Assembly (NCBI RefSeq): GCF_029873635.1
Contig: NC_080418.1
Span: 9,133,062 to 9,197,061, forward strand
Reading direction: 5' to 3'
DNA: 64,000 nt
DNA from: Malania oleifera
Taxonomy: Eukaryota; Streptophyta; Magnoliopsida; Santalales; Ximeniaceae
Each line of letters starts with the position of its first letter. The first letter of the stretch is position 1. This document shows, one piece after another, positions 54,271 to 64,000 of this stretch. Position numbers and translations under genes: made by a program. The notes beneath the pieces are model-generated. The model saw only the letters and a list, made by a program, of their open reading frames with translations, had not been told where the DNA came from and did not search any database.

Positions 54271-54365
54271 GGGTAGCCCGGTGCACAAAACTTCAACATA
54301 TGCGAAGTCCGAGAAAGGAACGGACCACAATGGGTTTATAGTATGGAGCCTTACCTTGCCTTATT
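54271..54365 (-). mobile_element. Au-type SINE, 5'-truncated, with perfect target duplication
   Basis: The plus strand GGGTAGCCCGGTGCACAAAA, then GTCCGAGAAAGGAACGGACC, then GAGCCTTACCTTGCC matches the reverse of the 3' half of the plant Au SINE (recalled consensus GGGCAGCCCGGTGCACGAAG). It is bounded by an exact 15-bp repeat CAAACTTTCTCTAAA (54256-54270 and 54366-54380). Confidence 0.85.
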
Positions 54366-54578
54366 CAAACTTTCTCTAAAATTTTAAGAATTTTATGAAT
54401 CTCCCTTCATTGATTTTGGGACACTCGTACCTTCTCTAGGTTTGTATTTTCGCAAATACAAGGTCAATTATTTGCCAAAAAAGGATAAAATTAGTTGCAA
54501 GGAATGTACTTCGAGTCTAATTTTGCAAAACGAGGTCAATTAATGATGAAATTCTAAGTGTAGAGTGAGAAGTTAATC

Positions 54579-54620
<42 letters not shown>
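54579..54620. repeat. (ATT)n microsatellite
   Basis: About fourteen ATT units in AT-rich spacer. Confidence 0.9.
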
Positions 54621-55456
54621 GTAATTAGGGATGAGCTTGCCTTAGGTGTCATGAGATCTCCAACAACTAGATAATTACTTAGAACCACAACATTAAATCA
54701 ATCCAACAAGGTTACTTATAATTCTAATTGAGTATGTGTTTCCTAAATTGCTTTTCATCCTTTCTTAACAACCTATTATGCATGTTCGGTGGATGAACTA
54801 GTCATTGTATATGTTTTGAATAGAAGAAAGGGATAATATAATTTTCAATAGTCATTCAAACAATCGATTAAAATATAATCATGTTCAAAGATTATTCAAT
54901 TAATTTAACTGAAGTTTTTAACCAGCCCACATATGACTTTAGGCCAAAATATTGTATTTGCACTTTTCGCACGAGTATATATTCAAATACAATTATAATT
55001 ACTTCACATATATAGCTCTATTTATTTATTATAGAATTAACTAGAATGGAGTTAGGATTTTATGATTAGAGGGGATGAAATAAAAAATATACATAATTAA
55101 AATATTTAAAAAAAAAATGTAATGTCAATTTATATAAAATAAAATAAAATTGACATAGGGCATAACATTTTTTTTTTTTTCAAAAGTTCTCTGCGTTGAA
55201 AAAAAAAGTTCATTGTCTTGAAATCAATTCATATATTATGTGTGTATTTATATGTCATATAGGTGACACACATACCAATAATTAGAGTTTCATATTTTCA
55301 TGTCGAAGGTCTCGATGACTTGGACCTTAAAAAGAGCTATACCCCATTATATAGCTGAGGTCTAGTGCACACGCATTCAATAGATTAAAGAAAAATGCGC
55401 ATAATGTTAAAAGTTTTGATCAAGATCATAAAATTATTCAACAAACTAGTAAATTA

Positions 55457-55496
<40 letters not shown>

Positions 55497-55699
55497 TATT
55501 CTTAAGGAAATCATAACACACACATTTACGAATCCACTTTCCACTCCTTTTCATGCTAGTAGAGATTTTCAAATAAACTTTATAGCTATAAATTTTTTTT
55601 ACCATATAGGTAAAATCTTTACAAGATATTTTCCTTTTTCTTGTTTTTTTTTTTGCGGATCTATATTATATTAGTCTTATCACAAAACTAACCTTGATC
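54621..55699. other. AT-rich spacer with (AT)n microsatellite
   Basis: (AT)n at 55459-55492. No gene or repeat ends recognised. Confidence 0.5.
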
Positions 55700-56770
55700 A
55701 TGGCTTTCAGCACAGAGCTTTATTAGTTGATCTTGAATAGGCTAATAATCTAGATGTCCTTCTTCTAAAGAATATATTTTGTTTATAGGAGTAAAAGGCT
55801 TAAACTCCCGTTTGCACTTAATTCCCGTGGGAAGGATTCTGAGGGATTTGGACTGATAGAAAACATCTCATCCTAATACAACATCTTTATCAGGAAGAGA
55901 ACTTCCAATGACATGCGCCCAGACTATGCAGTTGGGAAGAAGCTTGAATCCAACTTTCCTTTTGGATACCAAAGAAGTGGTAAAGATTTGATCATTGGCT
56001 ACTTTGAAAAACTGGGTGTTATGAGACCAATATTCTGAGGTGAGAATCTTTGGATTAATCATGGTTTTGTAAGAACCTGTATCAACATATGCGATAGCAG
56101 GAATGGGCTTATTGTATTTTTCCGTAAGAATTTGGATTTGGACATGAGGGCTTAACTGGGATTGATCTGAAAGGAACATCTATTGAGCCTGGAACACTTC
56201 TTCGGGAGAATCGGAATAATCATCATCAGAATAATTATCTTTATCCAAATCAAAAGGATCAGTTGTAGGAAGAACAAAGACTGTATCATTGTTCATTTCT
56301 TCTTGCTCTGAATAGATGGATTCAATATCAGCATCTTCAACTTGTAATTATTGAATCATTTTTGCTAATTTTGCTTGATCATGAGGACACTGTTTTGCAA
56401 AATGTCTCAAAATATTCTTGCCTAACTTGAGTAGCGTGCGTATCTAGGTCTCCAATGAATTCTCTGTAGAGAGTGCCGAGTGCAAAGGAAGGTGACTGTG
56501 ATCTGATAAATTGCAATTGTCTGTAGTCTCCTAGAGCTTGGAACCAATCTCTGAGAGATCCAGTAAATCTGGATGTGAATTCCATTAAAACAACTTATAA
56601 AAGATTCCCTATCTTGGATAATTGAAGATAAATCCATGCTCCGAATTCTCCTATTCTATCTCTCCATATGATTGGGGGAATATCATTAAAAGAGAACCAA
56701 GGGCCACTAGAAGGTTTCAGAGGGAAGTTTCCTTGAGACTCATGAGCTCTTATTTTAGCTTCCATGGGTT
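55700..56770 (-). pseudogene. Endogenous caulimovirus-like fragment: coat-protein region and aspartic protease
   Basis: On the minus strand the piece at 56379-56637, with its upstream part to about 56770 (PWFSFNDIPPIIWRDR), resembles the coat-protein region of endogenous plant pararetroviruses (FTGSLRDWFQALGDYRQLQF). A remnant of the zinc-finger tail (CPHDQAKL) follows at about 56370. The piece at 55868-56179 has a retroviral-type aspartic protease block with IAYVDTGSYKTMINPKIL and VIGSSLPDKDV. Stops and frame changes separate the pieces; movement protein, reverse transcriptase and termini are absent. It resembles petuvirus/florendovirus-like sequences; the genus is uncertain. It is a non-functional relic. 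Confidence 0.75.
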
Positions 56771-56844
56771 CTTCAACAATGAAACTTTATTTTAATATGA
56801 TTAAAAAAAATTTTAAAAATTAAATTAATGTTAATAATTTATAA

Positions 56845-56988
56845 ATCAACTTTTTGTTCATGAATTTGATATATTTGTTTTATTTTCTTTCTCATTTTCC
56901 TTCATTGTCAAACATGAAAATATAAATTTTTTGACATTTTCATTTCCTTTTCTTTCCTCAATATTTTTGAAGTTCCAAATGGAGCCTT
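56845..56988 (+). repeat. AT-rich dispersed repeat, copy
   Basis: Shares TTTTATTTTCTTTCTCATTTT, TCAAACATGAAAATA and TTTTTGAAGTTCCAAATGGAG with the copies near 52.4 and 52.7 kb. Confidence 0.5.
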
Positions 56989-59012
56989 AATAAAGAATAA
57001 TAATGTAGCCATAAAAAAATATTAAAATGGAAAAAGAGAATACGAAAACTATATCAATGTCCATCTTTAATCGGACAAAAATTTTTCTAATTTCTTCCGA
57101 TATCTCACGCAAACCAAAAAAAAGTCAATTAAAATCTTTTTTCTCGATACATGTATTACATACATACATACATATATACATACATATATATATATATATA
57201 TATCATTTTAAAAAATATATAAATTCTATCATGTTTATAGGATTTCAAACACCACTATTTCAAAATAATAATAATAATAATAATAAATCTACTATTGTTC
57301 ACCTTTAACCAGACAATATTTTCTAATTTCTTGCAATATCCCACGCCAATTAATTTTTTTTCTCGATGGACGTAACGTCTATATATAATATACACACACA
57401 TATCTAGATATACAATTAAAATTTTGTTAATTAAACTTTTTTTCTCGATACCTGTGCCCTCTCCTGCTCCTCAACAACCCCACCTTGGGCCCTTGCCATT
57501 TGGAATTTATATAGAAGAGTAGGAGACATGGGCACCTAGTTGTGGGCCTTGTGTTGTGTAGCAGGGTCGGGCTTGGGTCCATAATGATGGGCCTCTGGTG
57601 GGTGCAGTACTCTGATTTTCTTTGGGTTAGAAGAATTTAATTTATGGGACACAAACCAAGTCTAACCAAAGTAATGAGAAATAGTTCAAGAGCTATTTGG
57701 CATCATGATTTTTATGTTTTCTCTTTTTCATAGCATGAAAAAATAGATTATAAAAACATATTTGTTTATTTTATTAATTTTTTTTATTACTAATTTTCAA
57801 CTATTTGTTAAAACACTTGAAATTAGATTTTATAATTTTCAGTTATTTTGACAACTTCTTGCCAAATTATTGTAATATCTAAAATTAATTTTTTTAATTA
57901 AATAATCCATTTTTTCAAAAATTTTAAATTAAAATAAAAATAAAATGATCATATCAATTTAAAATATAATTAAAATAAAAACTGTCCATAAAATTACAAG
58001 AATTTTTTTTAAAAAAAATAACAAAAACTATTTACAAAATATTTTTACCATATTCAATTGTCATGCACAATAAAATTTTTCGTATAAAGTGAATCTTGAA
58101 ATATAATAATTAGGTGAAATGATTATACAGATTTTTTTTTTTATTATAGCATTTTTATTTTGTATTATTTTTATCCTTTTATTATTTTAATCACATTTTT
58201 TAAATTGGTGTTTGATTCAAGGATAAAAATGAGCATTGATTTAATTAAGTTTTTAATTTATTTTAGTTTTATAAATATTAACCAAATAGGATATGACTTA
58301 TCATTTTTAATTTCTACTTTTAATTTTTAATTTTTGTTTATGATTTTCATTGAGACCAAACAACCCCTCGGCAATCAAATCACATAAGCAAAATCAGGGG
58401 CAGCCAATGAGCAAGGAGAAAAAACTGCTCACTGCATGAAAATTTCTTTGGAACATAAATTGCCATGAACTAACTCTGAACATAAATGATAACATTTGCA
58501 AATTAACTTCCTCAATGTTTGGAAGTATAAAATTTAAATATTAAATTTAAATTTACAGTAATATTAAATCAATTTTTGTTCAGATGTATATATCTAAATT
58601 CAAGACTTAAAATTCATACTTCCAAATCAGGGACGATTGAAGTTTAAAAAGGTTGTGGGTTAAATATGGCAGTAAGCTACTTACACATCACATCAACGAC
58701 TCGGTATGGGATCTTTTAAACCATGATGCTTGAGCTGCTAGCCTGCTGAAGTGAAAAAAATTGGGGAGCAACAACAGATGCCAAGTCCTACAAAGTGTGT
58801 GATTAGAGTGGTAGGATGAACATTCCCATGATTCACTTTAGAGTCCATCCATTTCCAAGTGCATACCAGAATGTTAATCTCAGCAAAAGAATAGATCTCT
58901 TTTCAAAAGGCCTTTCAAGCCGCTTGTCAAACTGCACGTAACCCTGAAAGCAGCTGAGGTACCCCAAACATTCCAACCCCAGGGCAAACACTATTCATAA
59001 TAAGCAAACCTT
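56989..59012. other. AT-rich spacer with microsatellites
   Basis: CATA/TA repeats at 57150-57202 and (AAT)n at 57265-57287. The open frame across these is low-complexity. About 57440-57640 is less AT-rich but has no recognisable gene. Confidence 0.5.
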
Positions 59013-59210
59013 CTTTTTTTTTTTTTTAAATGACGGTATTGACTCTTTAGACACTCGACTAATCCACTAAAATAATGAACTCACCCATTTACCTTTCTCC
59101 ACTTAAATATTAAGATATAATCTCAAAGGGAAGCCAAAACCCGTAAGACTCGAACCTAACATTATAAACAGGAGAGTTTTGAGTTGATCACCTGAGCCAG
59201 CTTGGGGGAA
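59013..59210 (-). mobile_element. tRNA-derived SINE (198 bp) with 17-bp target duplication
   Basis: The minus strand has box A in GCTGGCTCAGGTGATCAA, a good box B GGTTCGAGTCTTAC, and an A tail (T run at 59014-59027). The flanks CATAATAAGCAAACCTT (58996-59012) and CATAATATGCACACTTT (59211-59227) agree at 14 of 17 positions. Confidence 0.82.
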
Positions 59211-59738
59211 CATAATATGCACACTTTTATTTGATGAAATGGGTTTTCTCCACACTTCTAGATGATAGTGCTTCTGAAGTGAAAGCTAAATGCAAAATCT
59301 ACAATTATGCTTACTCAACTGAAGATGTTAAATCATGCCACCTCTATCATTGTAATGGGATACTTCCCTCTGCATATAAAACTAGATCCTCCCACGAGGA
59401 GAAAGGGCTAGATATGAGACACATTTGCAGTAACCTGATGCAGCATGCAAACAAGGGCAATTTGAATACTAACTTTAAATGTTTTTGTTTCTTTTATCAT
59501 GGGGTTTCATTTTAGGGTCATACTATAGGATACTATTATTTAGGAAGCCAGATTCTAGGGTATTATTCCTTAGAAAGCTAGTATATTAACTTAATTTATT
59601 TTAGGCTTCTTAATGTATTTTCCTTATCTTCCAAGATAAATATCATCAAATGTTATAGTTTATTAACATTTAAGGAACTGGTATTTACCTTCCATTGGGT
59701 TTCTTAATTATATTGCCTTACTTCTAAGCATAGTACGC

Positions 59739-62711
59739 CTATATAAGGCCCCTGTGTACTAGGGTTGAAGACAGACTGGGATTGACACTTAAAGTTGCTG
59801 GACGTTGCTCCTGCATCAGAACCTCTGCTTGGATTTGACTCGAAGCCTTCATTCTACCATTGTCCAAGAATCCGGTTTGTTTGAGCATCTTCTCTTCAAA
59901 CAAGCTACTCTGCTGTGGAAGAGCAAGCAGCTTCCTACCATCTAAAACCGCAATACAAATGGAGAACGCTTGTAGAAGTGAGAGTGCTGAACTGAAGTCA
60001 ACTGAATAAATCCCATCTTCCAAAGACGCCAAGCTGAAAACTGGCTGTTTTTCCTGAACTTCTTCCTGTGGAAATATTGAAAGAAAAGAAGTTGAAAGGA
60101 AATGAAAAGTAAACAACATAACATAAGAACGATAGCTTACGCCAAGAAAAAAGACTAATACCTGATCAAAAAGATCAAATGGATTATTGGTGGAAAAAGA
60201 ACCCATGGGGCTGAATTTTGTAGAGAGTTGATTCTCATTGCCAATAATCCTTAGTTTGCATCCCAAATCCCAACCTCCACAGTCACATAAACCACCTGAT
60301 TTCCATCGTTCGATCAGTGATGAAGGTCCTCCCTTTGTTGGTAGACTATGAACACCACTGGGAAGTATAACAGTTGTGCTAAAAAAAGTTTCACTTCCAA
60401 CAAAAAACCCACTATTTCCATTTTCCGCATAATTCAACTCTGGTGAAAAGTCCTTCAAACCAGTATCTGATACACTGTTATCACAACCATTCTTCTGCTC
60501 ATCTTTGTTTGACCTCCTAGCAGTCTCTTTGGGGAACTTGATGACAATGGCTGCAAGCTCATCACTTGGCTGAATGCTCAATGGTTGCTCATTAGCAGGA
60601 CCTTGGTCTACAGAAAACAAAACAAACTCCCTCACGTTAAATCCATCCATGCCTTTAGGTCTTGTCAAGCTAGAAAGCTGAGAGTCCGAAACCTTCATTT
60701 GCCCAACGACATTAGGAATATAACCATGATGCATGCCTTTGCCCCCTTGATTTATCCAACTTCCATTCTTTTTCTTGATTTCACTTATGGCGAAGAATGT
60801 GTAGATCCAGAAGTAGTCATCCTTCCCTGGGGTACTCAACCTCCTCACTGTGGCTGCAAGAATATCACCATCATTGGCCACTGCAAATGTAAAAAGAGGA
60901 AGACCATTCTTAACTGCTACTTTCAGTAGAGCTTGTACAGCTGATTTCTGCTTCCGGTCCTGAAATGAATTACTGACGTTGATTGTCTTACAACCAGTGA
61001 AGTCTAATTTTAGCTTCGCAGCTGACTTCACTGGTTGTCCAGTAGAAGAATGTAATCGTCCATTGAAAGATTTAGAGGACTTCTTCGTTGGTGTGCAGTC
61101 CTTCTGTAACGGTTCAGCTACATTATGATATTTCACTGCCTTTGGTTTCACTAGTGGATCCAATAACCTTCTCAAAGGGGCCATGGCTCTGTTAGTAGCA
61201 TTCTGTTTAACACTGCATGAATTATCCAAGGAAGCAGAGGCCGCATCTCTCTCTGCAACAGATATAGCAATAATGCGAGTTGGGCTCAATGATGGCATGG
61301 CTGAAACTTCATTAGAGCTGGAGTTCCTACCTGTCCTACCCATACCAATGCCAAAACGACAAGCACTTGAACGGTTTCTAGCTTTTGCAGATAAATCCGT
61401 GGCTACTTTCAGATCTGAACCCTCGGACAGCTTATCCACAGTTGAATCCAATGCCATTACAGTTGATTTCTCTTCTGTTTTCTTGGCATTGGGACTGACT
61501 AGTCTTTTACCCGCAAGTGGTAACAAATGAGATGCATCAGAGGAAAACTTGATATCCAGTGCATCTGTAGAGGTGGGTGGCTTCAGCAACGAGTCTTTGC
61601 TGCAGTCTGGTTCTTGAAGCAGTGAGGATGAGCATGGAATATCAGAGTAGAGCTTAGTTGAGTGACTCCATGGAGAACTAGAACTGTCTAGAAACTGCAT
61701 TCGACTTACTTCCATCAATCTTTGCTCTGCTAGCATCGGAGAACCAGGAGCTGTAGATACTCTGGAATGGCTTTGAAGACGATCATTTGGTGGAATGAGA
61801 ACAATTGTTTCAGGCCTTTCAGGACTATCTGTGTCAATAAAATTAGAAGTCAGCTCTTGCAACTCTTCTGCGCTCTCTGTCAATTCATCATCTTGAATCT
61901 TTATATTTCCCCTTAAACATGATTTCACCTCAATATTTTCCAAATTCAGCAAAATTTCTCGTTCTGGAACAAACTGTGAGTCTATATCTTTTCTCTTGCA
62001 ATTTTCTAAGTTGATTTCTGAATGTCCCTGGAGAGAACGCTGACCTGTACAAAGAATATTTTGCTGCCACTTTGAGGCATTTCTGCATGCAGCATTTAGA
62101 TATTGAAAAGTTTGAACATTTCCTCCAGGATACTGGACACTCGGAGGATATCCTTCTTCAGAAAATGCATTAAGATGACACCGTAGTGTAGGTCGGTGCA
62201 TCTTCGGGTGAGCAGGTGAGCAACTTGGACCCCTGCTAGAATCGGCAGAAGATCTATCTGTAGAGAAAAATGGAGAAGTATTATAGCTAGATGGTGAGCA
62301 CATGCTACTTTTGTATGGATTCTGCTTGTGGTCGCACTGCCATTTTTCCAGTCGCACCCAGTTTAGGACCCCAACATTCAAAACCTTTTCCTGGACGTTT
62401 TCCCCTTTCTCCAGGAAGCTTGGCAAACTGTGCATATACTTAACAAGCTCATCATCTCCAGCAGCCTTTCCCTTATTCCATTGCTTTTTGTCAGTCCCTG
62501 AAGTTTTACGTACAGTATCGTCTACATTCTTCATTATTTCAAGATGGATATCAGCGTAAGATAAGTTATGTTGCGCTGGTTTCAACCCGTCTTGTAGCCT
62601 TGTACTTAGGCTTGCTTGGGTTGATAAGATCTTCTTCTTTATTCCTGAGGCCTGCTGATCCTCCGCATTTTTTTTGAGCTCCAAATCATAATCCGTATCT
62701 CCAGCAATCAC
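59739..62711 (-). CDS. DUF3527 family protein (plant-specific, function unknown)
   Basis: A long minus-strand frame of 990 codons. With one 96-bp intron (60161-60066, GT-AG, phase 0) removed, the exons are 62711-60162 and 60065-59739, 958 codons. The C-terminal half is the DUF3527 domain (about residue 505 to the end): RRLLDPLVKPKAVKYHN, AVQALLKVAVKNGLPLFTFA, DYFWIYTFFAISEIKKKNG, then GMHHGYIPNVVGQMKVS, GCDCGGWDLGCKL-like GGLCDCGGWDLGCKL, and FSLASLEDGIYSVDF. The N-terminal half is Ser-rich and low in conservation except LNWVRLEKWQ near residue 115. No signal peptide, membrane segment or catalytic motif is seen in the spliced form. Biochemical role is unknown for the family. The frame is open upstream of 62711, where the first codon is GTG; the first in-frame ATG is at 62534. 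The true start is unresolved (see 62723-62830). Confidence 0.88.
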   Translation of the reverse strand: MIAGDTDYDLELKKNAEDQQASGIKKKILSTQASLSTRLQDGLKPAQHNLSYADIHLEIMKNVDDTVRKTSGTDKKQWNKGKAAGDDELVKYMHSLPSFLEKGENVQEKVLNVGVLNWVRLEKWQCDHKQNPYKSSMCSPSSYNTSPFFSTDRSSADSSRGPSCSPAHPKMHRPTLRCHLNAFSEEGYPPSVQYPGGNVQTFQYLNAACRNASKWQQNILCTGQRSLQGHSEINLENCKRKDIDSQFVPEREILLNLENIEVKSCLRGNIKIQDDELTESAEELQELTSNFIDTDSPERPETIVLIPPNDRLQSHSRVSTAPGSPMLAEQRLMEVSRMQFLDSSSSPWSHSTKLYSDIPCSSSLLQEPDCSKDSLLKPPTSTDALDIKFSSDASHLLPLAGKRLVSPNAKKTEEKSTVMALDSTVDKLSEGSDLKVATDLSAKARNRSSACRFGIGMGRTGRNSSSNEVSAMPSLSPTRIIAISVAERDAASASLDNSCSVKQNATNRAMAPLRRLLDPLVKPKAVKYHNVAEPLQKDCTPTKKSSKSFNGRLHSSTGQPVKSAAKLKLDFTGCKTINVSNSFQDRKQKSAVQALLKVAVKNGLPLFTFAVANDGDILAATVRRLSTPGKDDYFWIYTFFAISEIKKKNGSWINQGGKGMHHGYIPNVVGQMKVSDSQLSSLTRPKGMDGFNVREFVLFSVDQGPANEQPLSIQPSDELAAIVIKFPKETARRSNKDEQKNGCDNSVSDTGLKDFSPELNYAENGNSGFFVGSETFFSTTVILPSGVHSLPTKGGPSSLIERWKSGGLCDCGGWDLGCKLRIIGNENQLSTKFSPMGSFSTNNPFDLFDQVLVFFLGVSYRSYVMLFTFHFLSTSFLSIFPQEEVQEKQPVFSLASLEDGIYSVDFSSALSLLQAFSICIAVLDGRKLLALPQQSSLFEEKMLKQTGFLDNGRMKASSQIQAEVLMQEQRPATLSVNPSLSSTLVHRGLI
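60066..60161 (-). other. In-frame 96-bp intron (exitron-like)
   Basis: Donor GATCAG|GTATTA and acceptor TTCCACAG|GAAGAA bound 96 nt, a multiple of three with no stop. Translation gives 32 mostly hydrophobic residues, unlike the surrounding domain, which supports intron status. The interior is T-rich on the minus strand, as plant introns are. Confidence 0.8.
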
Positions 62712-62722
62712 AATGTCAGATT

Positions 62723-62830
62723 TTACGATTCTGAACCCTTTGCCAAGATCTCATTTTTTTTAACATGGAAACTCCTAATCTTTCCCTTTGGATGCATATC
62801 TTGATCTGATTCAAACATACAAATTCCCTT
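62723..62830 (-). CDS. Probable upstream exon of the DUF3527 gene, or short upstream ORF
   Basis: A good acceptor (TTTTTCTTCAG|AAGGG) ends an intron at 62831. The exon has an ATG at 62818 that opens 31 codons (MFESDQDMHPKGKIRS...) and stops at 62723. It overlaps by 28 bp the upstream extension of the long frame, which is open from 62750. The lysine/arginine-rich text looks coding. One base gained or lost in 62723-62750 would join it to the DUF3527 frame. Otherwise it is an upstream ORF. Both readings are inference. Confidence 0.5.
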   Translation of the reverse strand, partial: KGICMFESDQDMHPKGKIRSFHVKKNEILAKGSES

Positions 62831-64000
62831 CTGAAGAAAAATGAACAAACAAAGATGAAAACTTTTATCACATATTATTGAAATATGAACATGACAACCA
62901 GAAAACTGAAAACTATAACATAACCAAAACCTATACTCTTTCATCAGTTTTATGTGATTCAAATAAAACAGGACATGTTCCCCAAAATGAGCATGTTTAT
63001 CGATCAAGAAATGCATAAAACAGACAGTCTTTCTCTCTGAGCAATGAAACAAATTACTGGGCAGATCTAACCCCTATTCTTTGTTTATAAACCAGAAAAG
63101 TTACAACCAACGCAATGAGATTGAACAGAGCCCCTTAAACAAGAAGCAACAACTTCCTTACCAATTGGATAAGCCTCCCACTGACCTCCCCCAACCACCA
63201 AAGTGGTACACACAGCACATTAATGCCTCTAGGATATGGACCGCTTTTGTATGATGTATCTTGATAACATTCTAAGCTAGTAAAGTTTCATTTTCAGGAA
63301 AATGTACAAATTTGGAGGGGGAGAAAAAAGAAAATCGGGACAAGGACTCCCTCTTTTACATTGTATGACAGCAGAAATGGCTGATAAATGGTCTGGCAAA
63401 ATAGTGGATGAAGACTGAATCTTAACAGGAAACCTGTCATTGTACAGGTGATCTGAAACTTTGCTTAGCTTCCAGCCCACAGAAAATTTGCAACACTCTT
63501 GAATAAATCCACAGGCCATAGCTTTTTCTATTACATCTATTTTTGCAATAATTTCATAAAGAACATGGTAAATTATGGTTCACAAAGCTCAATAAAAAAT
63601 GAGACTCAGATAAGTTTCTGAGCAGTAAATTGGTTGCCACCTGTAAATTTGTTTTGTGCTCAGTGTGCGGCAACTCCCCACTCGGAGTCCAATTTTTAAC
63701 ATACTTCTTTCTAAAGAAAGGGTTAAGGATCATAAAACCCCACAAATTTTTCTCCATTCACAACTCAACACACTTAACTTTAATACAATACAAAAATATC
63801 CAATGAATCCAAATATATCGAATTAACCTATATTGTCACTGAGTAAATTTTATTACCTTTTTAATTACTATTAATTTAATATCGAATTAACCTATATTGT
63901 CACTGAGTCAATTTTATTACCATTTTAATTACTATTAATATAATATTTAATTTGTATAACATTTATTTTTAAAATAATAACTTTTTTGAAGGCTTTACAA
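62831..64000. other. Upstream intron/leader region of the DUF3527 gene
   Basis: No conserved coding sequence seen. It probably contains the first intron and leader of the gene. The last 200 bp repeat CGAATTAACCTATATTGTCACTGAGT (shortened here) at 63818 and 63884, a 66-bp tandem duplication. Confidence 0.4.
63819..63950. repeat. 66-bp tandem duplication
   Basis: ATCGAATTAACCTATATTGT occurs at 63818 and 63882, followed both times by CACTGAGT and ATTTTATTACC, with few differences. Confidence 0.8.

Noticed and set aside
57027..57308. 93-codon plus-strand frame
   Set aside because: It runs through CATA/TA and AAT microsatellites in AT-rich spacer.
59013..59210. tRNA-like A and B boxes as a tRNA gene
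   Set aside because: The spacing and the A tail with target duplications fit a SINE; no cloverleaf could be drawn.
59231..59515. 94-codon plus-strand frame beside the DUF3527 gene
   Set aside because: No recognisable domain, and it lies in the probable 3' region of the opposite-strand gene.
61183..61530. 115-codon plus-strand frame
   Set aside because: Antisense shadow of the DUF3527 coding sequence.
10060..64000. CRISPR-like spaced repeats (for example the TCGTCGACGA arrays and CACTA units)
   Set aside because: The units are degenerate and in a plant nuclear context; spacing is irregular and they belong to LTR or transposon ends.

Overview
The window is nuclear DNA from a flowering plant, most likely a eudicot; the species cannot be read from the sequence. 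The evidence is two intron-bearing plant genes (a brassinosteroid-signaling kinase, BSK, and a DUF3527 protein), several plant-type LTR retrotransposons, a Cassandra TRIM, SINEs including an Au fragment, and an endogenous caulimovirus-like fragment. Only two host genes are recognisable, both on the minus strand and at opposite ends (about 4.6-9.6 kb and 59.7-62.8 kb). Almost everything between them is AT-rich spacer and transposable elements.

Layout. 1-3918: 5' part of a Ty1/copia (Tork/Tnt1-like) element on the minus strand, whose 5' LTR ends at 3918 inside what looks like intron 8 of the BSK gene. 4598-9608: eight clean BSK exons coding for 373 residues; the C-terminal TPR exons are not in the window and should lie left of the copia element, if they survive. 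A decayed L1 LINE sits in intron 6. 10.4-13.0 kb: AT-rich spacer holding an approximately 1 kb tandem duplication. The second copy was split twice, by a 12.3 kb LTR-element nest (13006-25350, target duplication GACTT) and by a 22.6 kb Tekay-type Ty3/gypsy element (25527-48082, target duplication CATCA). The first copy serves as a reference for the unoccupied sequence.

The 13.0-25.35 kb nest contains a truncated gypsy element with one LTR, a CACTA-type terminal repeat array, two degenerate minisatellites and a complete Cassandra TRIM whose LTRs carry 5S-rRNA-like promoter sequence. The 25.5-48.1 kb Tekay chromovirus contains three younger insertions: a solo LTR (29316-31218), a 1.05 kb non-autonomous hAT element carrying a piece of the 60S ribosomal protein L11 gene (33397-34449), and a second Tekay element with both LTRs (34639-44288). 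All retroelement coding regions are broken by stops and frameshifts.

48.1-59.2 kb is gene-free, AT-rich DNA with three or four SINE insertions, related AT-rich repeat copies, microsatellites and a caulimovirus-like coat/protease fragment. 59.7-62.8 kb holds the DUF3527 gene, which has a 96-bp intron that is in frame and free of stops. The most notable observations are the gene-carrying hAT element, the internally verifiable nest of insertions, the copia insertion in the BSK gene, the exitron-like intron, and exchangeable short-repeat arrays just upstream of the TATA boxes of the gypsy LTRs.
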